Shown piece by piece: positions 9,215 to 18,192 of a stretch of DNA of 64,000 nt. The first letter of the stretch is position 1; each line of letters begins with the position of its first letter. A program made the position numbers and the translations under genes. The notes below the pieces were generated by a model, which worked only from the letters and a program-made list of their open reading frames with translations, was not told the origin of the DNA and made no database searches. Source of the DNA: Halobacterium sp. KA-4 (GTDB lineage Archaea > Halobacteriota > Halobacteria > Halobacteriales > Halobacteriaceae); the NCBI RefSeq assembly GCF_021028995.1, contig NZ_JAJJZG010000003.1, positions 62,001 through 126,000 on the forward strand, given 5' to 3'.

Positions 9215-10036
9215 CTACTTCAGGCTCATGCCGGCGTGCCACTGGTCGACGCCGGCCTCTGCCTTCTTTTCGTCCATTTTCGCGAGCAGGTGGACCGCCA
9301 GGCTTGCCGTCTCGGCGGCGTTGGACTCGCCCTCGGTGAGGAACTCGCCGGTCTCGCGGTTCGCGAACACCGAACAGACGGCGCCCGCGCGGAGGCCGTA
9401 GACGTTCGCGAGCGTGAGGATGGCCGACGCTTCCATCTCGACGTTGGCGACGTTCGCGTCCTTGAGTTCCTGGATGAGGTCGTCGCTGCCGGCGGCCTCG
9501 AAGCCTTCGAAGCCGGGGCGGCCCTGGCCCGCGTAGAAGGAGTCCGAACTCATCGTGAGGCCGACGTGGTAGTCGTGGCCGAGGCGTTCGGCGGCGGCGA
9601 CGAGCGCGGAGACGACCTCGGTGTCCGCGACCGCGGGGTAGTCCTCGCGGACGTACTCGTCGCTGGTACCCTCTTGGCGGACCGCGCCGCGCGTGATGAC
9701 GAGGTCGCCGGGTTCCATGTCTGCCTGGAGCGCGCCGCAGGAGCCGACGCGGATGAACGTGTCCACGCCGATGCGCGCGAGTTCCTCGACGGCGATGGCG
9801 GCCGACGGCGACCCGATGCCGGTGGAGGTCACTGAGATGGGCGTGCCGTCGTAACTGCCGGTGGCAGTCCGGTACTCGCGGTGGTGGGCGACTTCGTCGT
9901 GGTCGTCCCACAGCGGCGTGATTTTGTCGAGGCGCTCGGGGTTGCCGGGGAGCAACACTGCGTCCGCGACGTCCCCCGGGGAGAGTTCGACGTGATACTG
10001 GACCTCGTCGTTGGGGTCCTCGCTGTCGCCGGGCAT
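9215..10036 (-). CDS. udp: Uridine phosphorylase-type nucleoside phosphorylase
   Basis: Enzyme that phosphorolyses uridine (or a related nucleoside) to the free base and ribose 1-phosphate. It has 273 residues from ATG 10036, where the protein begins MPGDSEDPNDEVQYHVELS. Earlier in-frame starts would add a long unrelated extension. Family landmarks are LLPGNPERLDKI, the phosphate-binding part FIRVGSCGALQ, and NVEMEASAILTLA, where the Glu contacts the ribose hydroxyls. It opens a nucleoside salvage block, with cytidine deaminase, the BMP-type importer and a phosphomutase within 8 kb. Together they could import cytidine or uridine, deaminate, phosphorolyse and pass the ribose phosphate to central metabolism. 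Confidence 0.87.
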   Translation of the reverse strand: MPGDSEDPNDEVQYHVELSPGDVADAVLLPGNPERLDKITPLWDDHDEVAHHREYRTATGSYDGTPISVTSTGIGSPSAAIAVEELARIGVDTFIRVGSCGALQADMEPGDLVITRGAVRQEGTSDEYVREDYPAVADTEVVSALVAAAERLGHDYHVGLTMSSDSFYAGQGRPGFEGFEAAGSDDLIQELKDANVANVEMEASAILTLANVYGLRAGAVCSVFANRETGEFLTEGESNAAETASLAVHLLAKMDEKKAEAGVDQWHAGMSLK

Positions 10037-10121
10037 GCTGCTGGCTTCGCCGGCGACGGGCAAAGTGTCTTCGTGTTTCCGGAAGCCGAACGCACTTCGC
10101 GCCGGGATCCGTTCGTCCGCC

Positions 10122-11030
10122 GTGCACCGGAGTCGCGTCGCGCTGTTGTTCGGGATTGTCGCGGTCGCGTGGGGCGGGTCGTACGTTGCCATCGACGTCG
10201 GCCTGCGGGAGTTGCCGGCGCTGTTGTTCGCGGCGTACCGACTGGAGACCGCCGCCGTGGTCGCGCTCCCGGCGGCGTACGTCGTCTGCGACCGCTTCCT
10301 CCCACAGACTCGTAGGGAGGTCACCAGCGCCGCGGTCAACGGCTTGACGGTGGCGGCGCTCACGAACGCGTTTCTGTTCGTCGGCCAGCAGTACACCACG
10401 GGTGGCGTCGCCTCGGTGTTGTTCTCCACAAATCCCGTCATCGCGGCTGGGCTGGCGGCCGCGGTGTCGCCCTCCGAGCGCCTCGACGGCGTTGAGTTGG
10501 TCGGACTGGTGGTCGGCCTCGCGGGCGTCGCCATCGTCGTGCGGCCGTCGCCTGGCGCGCTGGCCGCCGGCACGACCGGGAAACTGTTGTTGCTCGCGGG
10601 CGCGACGAGCATCGCGCTGGGGAGCGTCGTCGTCGACCGACTGGGTAGCGACCTCGACGCGCTCGCGGAGACCGCGTGGGGGCTGTCGTTCGGCGCGGTT
10701 CTCCTCCACACCGGCAGCCTGGCCGCGGGCGAACCGCAGTCGGTGCCGGCGTCGATGTCGCTGCTCAGTGCCATCGCGTACACGGGCGTCATTTCGACGG
10801 CGCTGGCGTACCCGCTGTACTTCGAACTCGTGGGTGCCGTCGGACCGGTGCGCGCGAACCTCGTCTCCTACGTCGTCCCAATCGTCACCGCAGTCTCCAG
10901 TTGGGTGATTCTCGGGCAGACAATCGGGCCGGTGACCGCGGCGGGCTTCGTAGTCATCGCGACGGGGTTTATCCTGCTGAACCGGCGTGTATTGCGCTCG
11001 TTCGTCACTTCCCGAGCATCTCGGGCGTAA
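10122..11030 (+). CDS. EamA/DMT-family transporter
   Basis: Membrane transporter of the drug/metabolite superfamily, probably an exporter of small metabolites. It has 302 residues from GTG 10122. Starting there puts the first span (ALLFGIVAVAWGGSYVAI) right at the N-terminus as in the family, and an in-frame start further upstream would add a non-membrane tail. About ten hydrophobic segments in two EamA halves are visible, with the second half from roughly residue 150. The last 26 bases overlap the convergent cytidine deaminase gene. Its location between two nucleoside genes might mean a nucleobase or nucleoside substrate, but that is inference only. Confidence 0.83.
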   Translation: MHRSRVALLFGIVAVAWGGSYVAIDVGLRELPALLFAAYRLETAAVVALPAAYVVCDRFLPQTRREVTSAAVNGLTVAALTNAFLFVGQQYTTGGVASVLFSTNPVIAAGLAAAVSPSERLDGVELVGLVVGLAGVAIVVRPSPGALAAGTTGKLLLLAGATSIALGSVVVDRLGSDLDALAETAWGLSFGAVLLHTGSLAAGEPQSVPASMSLLSAIAYTGVISTALAYPLYFELVGAVGPVRANLVSYVVPIVTAVSSWVILGQTIGPVTAAGFVVIATGFILLNRRVLRSFVTSRASRA

Positions 11031-11400
11031 TGGTGTCCGGAATGAGTTCGCCGATGGTGTAGCGCTCGAACCCGTCGCCAGTGTCACAGAGCACGGGCAC
11101 GTCGTCATCGCAGAACTCCGCGAGCGTCTGCCGGCACATCCCACACGGCGTGACGGCGTCCCGGGCTTCGGAGGTGACGACAACCTTCGCGAAGTCGCGG
11201 TGGCCGTCGCGGACCGCCGACCCGACGGCAACCTCCTCGGCGTGGAGGCTGTTCGAGAAGTTCGCGTTCTCGACGTTCGTGCCGACGTACACCTCGCCGT
11301 CAGCGGTCTCGATTGCTGCGCCGACCGGGTACTCAGAGTACGGCACGTAGGCTTCCTTCAGGGCGTCACGAGCAGCAGCGAGAAGTTCGTCGTTGTCCAT
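11005..11400 (-). CDS. cdd: Cytidine deaminase
   Basis: Zinc enzyme converting cytidine or deoxycytidine to uridine or deoxyuridine. It has 131 residues. The active site is visible as HAEE (zinc-binding His and catalytic Glu) and PCGMCRQ (two zinc-binding Cys), in the order usual for the family. NVENANFSNSLHAE covers the substrate-binding Asn and the catalytic block. The length matches small homomeric cytidine deaminases. It lies 44 bases downstream of the ABC permease on the same strand, so it is probably the distal gene of the nucleoside transporter operon and would convert imported cytidine to uridine for the phosphorylase. Confidence 0.93.
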   Translation of the reverse strand: MDNDELLAAARDALKEAYVPYSEYPVGAAIETADGEVYVGTNVENANFSNSLHAEEVAVGSAVRDGHRDFAKVVVTSEARDAVTPCGMCRQTLAEFCDDDVPVLCDTGDGFERYTIGELIPDTITPEMLGK

Positions 11401-11444
11401 ATCCGTACTTCGAACAGCCGCGACAAAAAGCCGCCGCGTTCGGC

Positions 11445-12608
11445 CTACTCGTCCTCGCCAGACTCGTAGTGCTCACCGCCCGCCGACGGGATACGCGTGC
11501 GGCCGAACAGCGCGAGCACGACGATGACCGTGACGTACGGGATGGTGCGCACGAGCTCCGTGGGCACTTGGAAGACGTCACGGGCTTGCAGCGTGAGCTG
11601 GGTGGCGTCAAGACCCGCGAACAACATCGTGGAGGCCAGCGCCCCCACAGGGTTGTAGTTCCCGAAGAGATACGCCACGATGGCGATAAACCCCTTGCCG
11701 TTGACCATCGTCGGGCCGTTGCCCGTGAATTGGCCGACGCCGAGCGCGAGCGCAGCGCCGCCGACGCCCGCGAGCACGCCCGACAGTAGGACGGCGGCGT
11801 ACCGGACGCGGTGGACGTTCACGCCCGCGGTGTCCAGCGCCTTCGGGTTCTCGCCGCTGGCTTCGACCCAGCGCCCGAACGCGGTGCGGTGGAGCGTGTA
11901 CCACGACAGCGCGACCGCCAGCAGCATCAGGTAGACGGGAGGACTGGCGTCGAACAGCGCGCCGAAGAACGGGATGTCGACGGGCGCGACGCCGACGACC
12001 GGCATCGGGGCCGTGACGGCGTCCGAGAGCACCGGAATCCCCATGTCCGGGAGCGTCGGAAACGTGTCGACGCTGGTGGAGTTCTTCGAGCCGTAGATGA
12101 CCGACGAGAGGAACGGCGCGAGGCCGAGCGCGATGAGCCAGACCGCGAGGCCGGCGATAATCTGGTCGGCACGGAATTCGATGCAGACGATGGCAAACAG
12201 CCCCGCCAGCAGCGTGCTCGCAAGGACGCCGCCGATCAGCCCGTACCAGACGCTCCCGGTCACGTCGGTCGCCCAGATGCCGACGAACGCGGAGATGATG
12301 AGCAAGCCTTCGAGGCCGATGTTGATGACGCCGCTCTTCTCGGCGAAGATGCCGCCAAGCGCGGCGAACGCGATGGGGACCGAGAGCCGCAGCGTCGCGG
12401 CCAGCGTGGAGTCGGCCGTGAGCACGGCGAACAGGCGGCCGGCGTCCGACTGCGGCGCAAGGAGGCCGGCGGCGACGAGGCCGACGGCAGCCAACAGCAC
12501 GATGCCGATGACCGCCTGCTGGAGGCGGCCCCGCCCGACGAACAGCCGGTCGTAGGTACTGAAGACGGCGCTGCGAGCGGTTCCGACGACACGACGGTCG
12601 TCACTCAT
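11445..12608 (-). CDS. Nucleoside ABC transporter permease 2 (NupQ/YufQ-like)
   Basis: Second inner-membrane permease of a BMP-type ABC importer, related to the RbsC/LivH fold. It has 387 residues from ATG 12608 and 8-10 hydrophobic segments. The conserved block AEKSGVINIGLEGLLI is the coupling region typical of BMP-family permeases, and GENPKALDTAGVNV is the cytoplasmic loop that meets the ATPase. The start codon overlaps the end of permease 1 in ATGAGTGA, so translation is coupled. The operon runs phosphomutase (upstream), lipoprotein, ATPase, permease 1, permease 2, cytidine deaminase. Homologues in bacteria import purine and pyrimidine nucleosides. Confidence 0.88.
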   Translation of the reverse strand: MSDDRRVVGTARSAVFSTYDRLFVGRGRLQQAVIGIVLLAAVGLVAAGLLAPQSDAGRLFAVLTADSTLAATLRLSVPIAFAALGGIFAEKSGVINIGLEGLLIISAFVGIWATDVTGSVWYGLIGGVLASTLLAGLFAIVCIEFRADQIIAGLAVWLIALGLAPFLSSVIYGSKNSTSVDTFPTLPDMGIPVLSDAVTAPMPVVGVAPVDIPFFGALFDASPPVYLMLLAVALSWYTLHRTAFGRWVEASGENPKALDTAGVNVHRVRYAAVLLSGVLAGVGGAALALGVGQFTGNGPTMVNGKGFIAIVAYLFGNYNPVGALASTMLFAGLDATQLTLQARDVFQVPTELVRTIPYVTVIVVLALFGRTRIPSAGGEHYESGEDE

Positions 12609-13938
12609 CGCTCCCACCTCCGGAACCGCCGTCGGTGGCAACTGGCTCGCCCGGCCGGCCGAACGAACCGAACTTCTGTCCGATCATCCGGAAGAACTCC
12701 GGCATGGCGACGAACAGGATGATGAGCCCGCGGAGCACGCCGACCAGCGTCGGCGGGACGTCCGAGCCGACCTGCACGACGATGGAGCCGCTCTTGAGCA
12801 CGCCGAAGAGGAACGCCGCGAGGCCGACGCCGAGCGGGTTGTTCCCGGCGAGGATGGAGACGGTGATGCCGTCGAAGCCGTAGTCCGGGACGCCGGTCTG
12901 GAAGTTCCCGAGCACCATCAGCACGTAGACGGCACCGCCGATGCCGGCGAGCGCGCCAGACAGCGTCATGCTGGAGACGATGGTACGGTCGGCGTCGACG
13001 CCCCCGTACTCGGCGGCGTCCGGCTGGAGGCCGCTGGTGCGGAGGTCGTAGCCGAACGGCGTGTGCTGGAGCAGATACCAGATGCCGACGAGCACGACGA
13101 CCGCGAACGCGAACGCGAGCAGGGAGACATCGTCCCGGGCGCGGAACAGCCACGACGGGAACAGCGCGACGTCCGGGAGGTTCACCGTCTGGTTGGCGAA
13201 GCTCTCGGGGTCCTTAAAGTACTTCTCACGAGAGACGAGGAACAGCGCGATAGACGTCGCGACGAAGTTCAGCATGATAGTGGTGATGACCTCGTTGGCG
13301 TCCGCGTACGCTTTCAACGCACCCGGGACCGCCGCGTACGCGCCGCCCGCGACGCCGCCGAGCAGGAGGCCCAGCGGGAGCAACACGATAGTCGCGAGCA
13401 CGCCGAGGCCGGCCAGTGGCGGCGCGACGTACGTGAGCACGACGCCCGTGGTGAGCGCGCCGACGACGAGCTGGCCCTGCACACCGATGTTGAAGATGTC
13501 CGCACGGAACGCCACCGCGACGGCGACGCCCGTGAACATCAGAATCGTGGTCTCAGCGATGGTGGTAGCGAACTGGCTGTTCAGCGGGTTGTTCAGGACG
13601 TCCCCGAGCGCGCCGAGGAACAGCAGGTCGTACACCGCGAACGGGTCGTAACAGAACCCCATCGCGAAGACGGCCTGCGACGGCCACAGGCCACCGGGGA
13701 GGACGCTCTTGACGACGCCGGGCACGAGACCCGGGAGCGTGGTCGTGACGAACTTCCCGGGGACGGCGATGGTGTAGGCGGCGCTGGCGCAGTCGGTCAT
13801 CCGGCCGGCGCCGAGGATGATGAGCGCGCCGATGAACACCGACAGCAGGAGCGCGGACGTGCTGATGAGGAAGCGCTCGAACGCGGAGGCACGGACGAGC
13901 CGCCCGAGCAGGTCGTGGGCGCGCTCGGAGAAACTCAC
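12601..13938 (-). CDS. Nucleoside ABC transporter permease 1 (NupP/YufP-like)
   Basis: First permease of the BMP-type importer. It has 445 residues, starting from a GTG at 13938 that overlaps the stop of the ATPase gene in GTGA. The N-terminus has one long span (ISTSALLLSVFIGALIILGAG). This is followed by an extracellular part with Cys residues (MTDCASA, FCYDPF) that is longer than in most bacterial members, then the multi-span BPD_transp_2 core with AFRADIFNIGVQGQLVVGA, the ATPase-contact block. The C-terminus is a polar Gly/Ser/Asp tail. A 4-base overlap before it and an 8-base overlap after it indicate tight coupling within one operon. Confidence 0.88.
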   Translation of the reverse strand: MSFSERAHDLLGRLVRASAFERFLISTSALLLSVFIGALIILGAGRMTDCASAAYTIAVPGKFVTTTLPGLVPGVVKSVLPGGLWPSQAVFAMGFCYDPFAVYDLLFLGALGDVLNNPLNSQFATTIAETTILMFTGVAVAVAFRADIFNIGVQGQLVVGALTTGVVLTYVAPPLAGLGVLATIVLLPLGLLLGGVAGGAYAAVPGALKAYADANEVITTIMLNFVATSIALFLVSREKYFKDPESFANQTVNLPDVALFPSWLFRARDDVSLLAFAFAVVVLVGIWYLLQHTPFGYDLRTSGLQPDAAEYGGVDADRTIVSSMTLSGALAGIGGAVYVLMVLGNFQTGVPDYGFDGITVSILAGNNPLGVGLAAFLFGVLKSGSIVVQVGSDVPPTLVGVLRGLIILFVAMPEFFRMIGQKFGSFGRPGEPVATDGGSGGGSDE

Positions 13939-15506
13939 TGCGCCACCCCCTCCGCGTCGCGCTCGCTGCGTGGCTCGTAGCCCTCGGGGTACTCGCCGGC
14001 CATCAGCAGGCCGAGTTCTTCCTCGTCGATTTCGTCGGGGTCGACGACCGCCATCACGTCGCCGTCGTGCATGACGGCGAGGCGGTCCGAGAGCCCCTGC
14101 ACTTCGTCGAGCTTCGAGGAGACCAGCAGGACGCCCCGGCCCTCGTCGCGGAGTTCGAGCAGACGGTCGTGGATGAACTCCTGGGAGCCGATATCGACGC
14201 CGCGCGTCGGGTGCGTGGCGACGACGAGGCGCGGGTCGCGCTCGAACTCGCGACCGACGATGAACTTCTGCTGATTACCGCCGGAGAGCGCGACAGCTTC
14301 CGTGTCGGCGTCCGGCGGCCGCACGTCGTACTCCTCGACGATGTCCTCGGCGTGCGTCCGGGAGGCGTCCCAGTCGATGGTGCCGCCGGACGCGAACGGC
14401 GCGCCGTGCTGGCTGCCGAGGATGCCGTTTTCCACGAGGTCGAAATCCATCACGAGCCCGCGCTCCTGACGGTCCTCGGGGATGTACGCCATCCCGCTGT
14501 CGATGCGGTCGCGCCGGGGGGCATCAGTAACGTCGCGGCCGTCGAACTCGACGGACCCGGCTTCGGGGTCGCGCAGGCCCGTGACTGCTTCCACGAGTTC
14601 GGCCTGCCCGTTACCGTCCACGCCCGCGACGCCGAACACTTCGCCCTCGCGCACGACGAACGAGACGTCCGTGACGGCGGGCACCTCACGGTCGTCGAGC
14701 ACGGAGAGTGCGTCCACGTCGAGGACGGTGTCGCCGACGTCCGGCGGCGTCGATTCGACGTCAAGGACGACTTCGCGTCCGACCATCAGTTCCGCGAGTT
14801 CCTCGCGGGTGGTCTCGTCGGCGTCGACGGTGCCGACGTTCTTCCCGTCCCGGAGGACGGTGACGTCGTCGGCGGCGTGCATCGCCTCGCCGAGCTTGTG
14901 CGTGATGAAGATGACCGTCTTCCCCTGGTCGGTGAGCTCGTCAAGGACGTCGAAGAGGTCCTCGACCTCCTGGGGCGTGAGCACGGCGGTCGGCTCGTCG
15001 AGGATGAGCACGTCCGCGCCACGGTACAGCGCCTTCAGAATCTCGACGCGCTGCTGGACGCCGACGCTGACGTCGGCAATGGTCTTGTCGGGGTCGACGT
15101 CGAACCCATAGCGCTCGCTGAGCTCGACGACGTCGCGACGCGCCGCCTCGCGGTCGACCGCGAGGCCGCCCCACTTACGGGGCTCGTTGCCGAGCGCGAT
15201 GTTCTCCGCCACCGTCATCGTGTCCACGAGCATGAAGTGCTGGTGAATCATCCCGATGCCGGCGTCGATGGCGTCCCGGGGGGAGGCGAAGTCGCGCTCC
15301 TCGCCGTCGACGACGATACGGCCCGAGTCCGGCTGGTAGAGACCGTAGAGGACGTTCATCAGGGTTGTCTTTCCGGCGCCGTTCTCGCCGAGCAGCGCGT
15401 GCACGGAGCCGCGCTCGACGGGCAAGTCGACGTTGTCGTTTGCGACGACGCCCGGGAATCGTTTCGTGATGTCTTCGAGTCGGACGGCCGTATCCGTTTG
15501 CGTCAT
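13935..15506 (-). CDS. Nucleoside ABC transporter ATP-binding protein (tandem ATPase)
   Basis: Fused double ABC ATPase that drives the BMP-type importer. It has 523 residues. The first domain has Walker A GENGAGKTTLMN, signature region SVGVQQRVEILKAL and Walker B LILDEPTAVL. The second domain has a degenerate Walker A (GVDGNGQAEL), an intact signature LSGGNQQKFIVG and the altered Walker B ATHPTRGVD. This is the usual asymmetry in RbsA/NupO-type proteins, where only some sites hydrolyse ATP. It follows the lipoprotein gene by about 37 bases and overlaps permease 1, so it belongs to the same operon. Confidence 0.92.
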   Translation of the reverse strand: MTQTDTAVRLEDITKRFPGVVANDNVDLPVERGSVHALLGENGAGKTTLMNVLYGLYQPDSGRIVVDGEERDFASPRDAIDAGIGMIHQHFMLVDTMTVAENIALGNEPRKWGGLAVDREAARRDVVELSERYGFDVDPDKTIADVSVGVQQRVEILKALYRGADVLILDEPTAVLTPQEVEDLFDVLDELTDQGKTVIFITHKLGEAMHAADDVTVLRDGKNVGTVDADETTREELAELMVGREVVLDVESTPPDVGDTVLDVDALSVLDDREVPAVTDVSFVVREGEVFGVAGVDGNGQAELVEAVTGLRDPEAGSVEFDGRDVTDAPRRDRIDSGMAYIPEDRQERGLVMDFDLVENGILGSQHGAPFASGGTIDWDASRTHAEDIVEEYDVRPPDADTEAVALSGGNQQKFIVGREFERDPRLVVATHPTRGVDIGSQEFIHDRLLELRDEGRGVLLVSSKLDEVQGLSDRLAVMHDGDVMAVVDPDEIDEEELGLLMAGEYPEGYEPRSERDAEGVAQ

Positions 15507-15543
15507 TGCGTGCAGAATGTAATTGTGAGCGAGCGAAACCCCG

Positions 15544-16692
15544 TCAGTTGACGTTCGAGGGGTCCTGCGGGACGGAAGTCTCGCCGTCCATGATGCTCTG
15601 GCGGGCGTCGCTGACCGCCGTCTTGACGTCCTCGGGAATCTCGGAGCCGAGCTGCTGGCCGTAGACGCAGGCGACGCCGTCGTCGTCGAGGCCCAGCGTG
15701 GTCGTCTCGCCGCCCTGGAAGTTGCCGTTGACCGTCGCTTCGACGGCGTTGTAGACGGCGGTGTCGACGCGCTTGACCATGCTCGCGAGGATGACGTTCG
15801 CGTAACTGTCCTTGGTGACCGACTGGTCGCGGTCGACGCCGATGGCGAACCGACCCTCGTCCTGTGCGGCCTGGAAGACGCCGGTACCGGTGTTCCCTGC
15901 GGCGTGGAAGACGATGTCGCTGCCGGAGTTGTACATCGAGAGCGCGGCTTCCTGACCAGCGGTGGTGTCGTTGAAGCTCCCGACGTACGACGTCTGAATG
16001 TCGATGTCGTCGTTGGTCGCCTTCACGCCGGCCTTGAACCCGGCCTCGAACTTCTGGATGAGCGAGCTCTCGCGGCCGCCGACAAAGCCGACGTTCGTGG
16101 AGTCCGACTGCGTGGAGCCCGCGCCCGCGCTGAAGCTCATCGACGTGAGGTGTGCGGCGAGCACGCCGACGAGGTACGACCCCTCGTGCTCGCGGAAGAC
16201 GTAGCTGCCGACGTTCGGCTCATCGACGGTGCTGTCGACAATCTGGAAGTTCTGCTCGGGGTAGTTCGCGGCGGTCTCCGTGAGGGAGTCAGCCTGAAGG
16301 AACCCGATACAGGAAACGAGGTCGTAGTTGGGGTCCGTCGAACCGGCGTACTGTTGCTGATAGTCGCTGAATTGGGAGACCGAATCCGGCTGGGACTCGT
16401 TGAAGTCGACGTTGAAGTCCTCGGCGGCCTGCTGGATGCCGGACTGGGCCTGGTCGTTGAACGACCCGTCGCCGAGCCCGCCGGTCGCGTACACCATCCC
16501 GACGTTGGTGACGTCCGACTCCGCGGTGGTCGTCCCCTCGGAGTCCTCGGTCGTCTCGGTAGACTCCTCGGTGGTCGTCTCCGTGCCGTCGCCGTCAGAA
16601 GGACCGCCCGTACAGCCCGCCATCCCCGCGAGTCCGACTGCGCCGATGCCCGCTGTCGCCTTGATGAACTCCCGTCTGTCGAAGTTGGACAT
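15544..16692 (-). CDS. BMP-family substrate-binding lipoprotein of nucleoside ABC transporter
   Basis: Extracellular nucleoside-binding protein of the basic membrane protein (Med/PnrA) family. It has 382 residues from ATG 16692. The signal is a twin-arginine type (FDRREFIK), a short hydrophobic core, then the lipobox LAGMAGC with Cys about residue 26. The mature protein would be Tat-exported folded and lipid-anchored. A Thr/Glu/Ser-rich linker follows (residues about 35-60). The ligand-binding core includes NVGMVYATGGLGDGSFND, the family hallmark. A TATA-like element (ataaag read on the plus strand, 16723-16728) lies 31-36 nt before the start, so an operon promoter is likely here. Confidence 0.92.
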   Translation of the reverse strand: MSNFDRREFIKATAGIGAVGLAGMAGCTGGPSDGDGTETTTEESTETTEDSEGTTTAESDVTNVGMVYATGGLGDGSFNDQAQSGIQQAAEDFNVDFNESQPDSVSQFSDYQQQYAGSTDPNYDLVSCIGFLQADSLTETAANYPEQNFQIVDSTVDEPNVGSYVFREHEGSYLVGVLAAHLTSMSFSAGAGSTQSDSTNVGFVGGRESSLIQKFEAGFKAGVKATNDDIDIQTSYVGSFNDTTAGQEAALSMYNSGSDIVFHAAGNTGTGVFQAAQDEGRFAIGVDRDQSVTKDSYANVILASMVKRVDTAVYNAVEATVNGNFQGGETTTLGLDDDGVACVYGQQLGSEIPEDVKTAVSDARQSIMDGETSVPQDPSNVN

Positions 16693-16769
16693 ACTTGCGT
16701 GTAACGAGACATTCGTACGGTGATAAAGCCGTCGTTTGTGGGGGGAAGCGGCAAAACGTGGGCGCGTTG

Positions 16770-18128
16770 TCAGGCCGCAGCGACCGCGTCCTCGACGACA
16801 GCGGCGACCGACTCCACGAGGTCGTCCACGTCGTCGCTCTCGGCGTACACGCGAACGTAGGGCTCGGTCCCGCTCGGCCGGACGAGCGTCCACGACGTGT
16901 CCGGGAATTCTAGTCGCACGCCGTACTCCGTGTCCACGTCGGCATCCGGGAACTCGGCGGGCAGGTCCTCGGCGAGCTGCGCCATCACCGCGTCCTTGGC
17001 GTCGTCCGGACACTCGACACTGACTTTCCGGTACGGGCGCTCGGTCACGGGCTCGCGCAGCGCCGCGAGACCGTCAGTATCAGCGACCAACCGGGAGAGG
17101 ACGGCTGCCGACGCGACGCCGTCGATCCAGCCGCCGAACTCGGTGTGGACGTGCTTCCACGGCTCCGCGGCGAAGACGACGTCGCCGCCGTTCTTGCGGG
17201 CCGCCGCGATGCCCTCGTGGAGCGCGCCGAGGCGGACGCGCTCGACGCGCCCCCCCGCTTCGCCGACGCGCTCGTCGATGCGCGCGGAGGCGTTCGGCGT
17301 CGTGACGACGACTGGGTCGGCAGCGTCGCTGGCGCGCGTGTAGTGCTCTGCGAGAATCGCGAGCACGGTGTCCTCATGGACGACCTCGCCGTCCCCGTCG
17401 ACGATGACGATGCGGTCGGCGTCGCCGTCGTGCGCGATGCCGAACGCGGCGTCGCCGTCCGCCACGAAGTCCATCAGGTCGCCGATGGTCTCGGGCGTGG
17501 GCTTGCTCGGGCGGCCGGGGAAGTGACCGTCCACGTTCGCGTTCAGCGTGACGACATGCGCGCCGAGTTCCCGCAGCACCTGTGGCGTCGCCAGCCCCGC
17601 AACGCCGTTCCCGCAGTCCACGGCGACCGTCAGCCCGTCGAGGGGCGCGCCGTGCTCGCTCGCGAACGCCGCGACCGCCTCGCGGTAGTCCGGGAGCACG
17701 TCGATGGATTCGGTCTCGCCCCACTCCGCCCACGACGCGTACTCGGGGTCGCTCTCCACGCAGTCCTCGATGGCGAGCTCGCGGTCGCGGTCGTACTCGG
17801 AGCCGTTCACGAACAGTTTGATGCCGTTGTCCTCCGGCGGGTTGTGGCTCGCGGTCAACTGGACGCCGCGGCGGCCCTGCGAGGCGTACGCCAGCGCCGG
17901 CGTCGGCAGTACGCCCGCGTCCAGCACGCGCATTCCTCCCGCTTGCAGGCCCGCGCTCATCGCCGCTGCGAGCGCCGGCCCCGTCTCGCGGCCGTCCCGC
18001 GCGACGACGAACGCCTCGTCGTCGCCGCGAGCGTCCGCGCCGGCCGCGGCCCCGACTGCGACCGCCAACTCCGGGGTCACGTCGGCGACCGCGTTCCCTC
18101 GAATCCCTGCCGTGCCGAAGAGGTTCAT
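16770..18128 (-). CDS. Phosphohexomutase-superfamily enzyme, possible phosphopentomutase
   Basis: Alpha-D-phosphohexomutase family member that shifts a phosphate between C1 and another carbon of a sugar. It has 452 residues with four domains. The phosphoserine is S94 in TASHNPPEDNG, the Mg loop reads HDGDADRI, and the phosphate-binding loop near the C-terminus is RPSGTEPYVRVYAE. The sugar-specificity loop, normally GEXSGH-like in mannose or glucosamine mutases, reads AEPWKHVHTEF here. Placed 77 bases upstream of the nucleoside transporter operon on the same strand, it might act on ribose 1-phosphate. A PMM-family phosphopentomutase is known from Thermococcus. Phosphomannomutase or GlmM activity remains possible. 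Confidence 0.85.
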   Translation of the reverse strand: MNLFGTAGIRGNAVADVTPELAVAVGAAAGADARGDDEAFVVARDGRETGPALAAAMSAGLQAGGMRVLDAGVLPTPALAYASQGRRGVQLTASHNPPEDNGIKLFVNGSEYDRDRELAIEDCVESDPEYASWAEWGETESIDVLPDYREAVAAFASEHGAPLDGLTVAVDCGNGVAGLATPQVLRELGAHVVTLNANVDGHFPGRPSKPTPETIGDLMDFVADGDAAFGIAHDGDADRIVIVDGDGEVVHEDTVLAILAEHYTRASDAADPVVVTTPNASARIDERVGEAGGRVERVRLGALHEGIAAARKNGGDVVFAAEPWKHVHTEFGGWIDGVASAAVLSRLVADTDGLAALREPVTERPYRKVSVECPDDAKDAVMAQLAEDLPAEFPDADVDTEYGVRLEFPDTSWTLVRPSGTEPYVRVYAESDDVDDLVESVAAVVEDAVAAA

Positions 18129-18192
18129 ACGCGGGGGGAGCGCCCGCGTTCACTTATGTTCCGCTGTTCCCGGGCGAGAAGAGACGAGGCGG

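Noticed and set aside
9215-10792. Extension of uridine phosphorylase to 10792
   Set aside because: Runs antisense through EamA; the family starts near MPGDSEDPNDEVQYHVEL at 10036.
8862-11231. Very long open frame on the minus strand (789 codons) over GrpB, phosphorylase, EamA and cdd
   Set aside because: Arg/Ser/Pro-rich translation typical of antisense frames in GC-rich haloarchaeal DNA; well-supported genes cover the same bases.
15544-17013. N-terminal extension of the BMP lipoprotein to 17013
   Set aside because: The Tat/lipobox signal starts at ATG 16692, and the extension overlaps the phosphomutase 3' end and is not signal-like.
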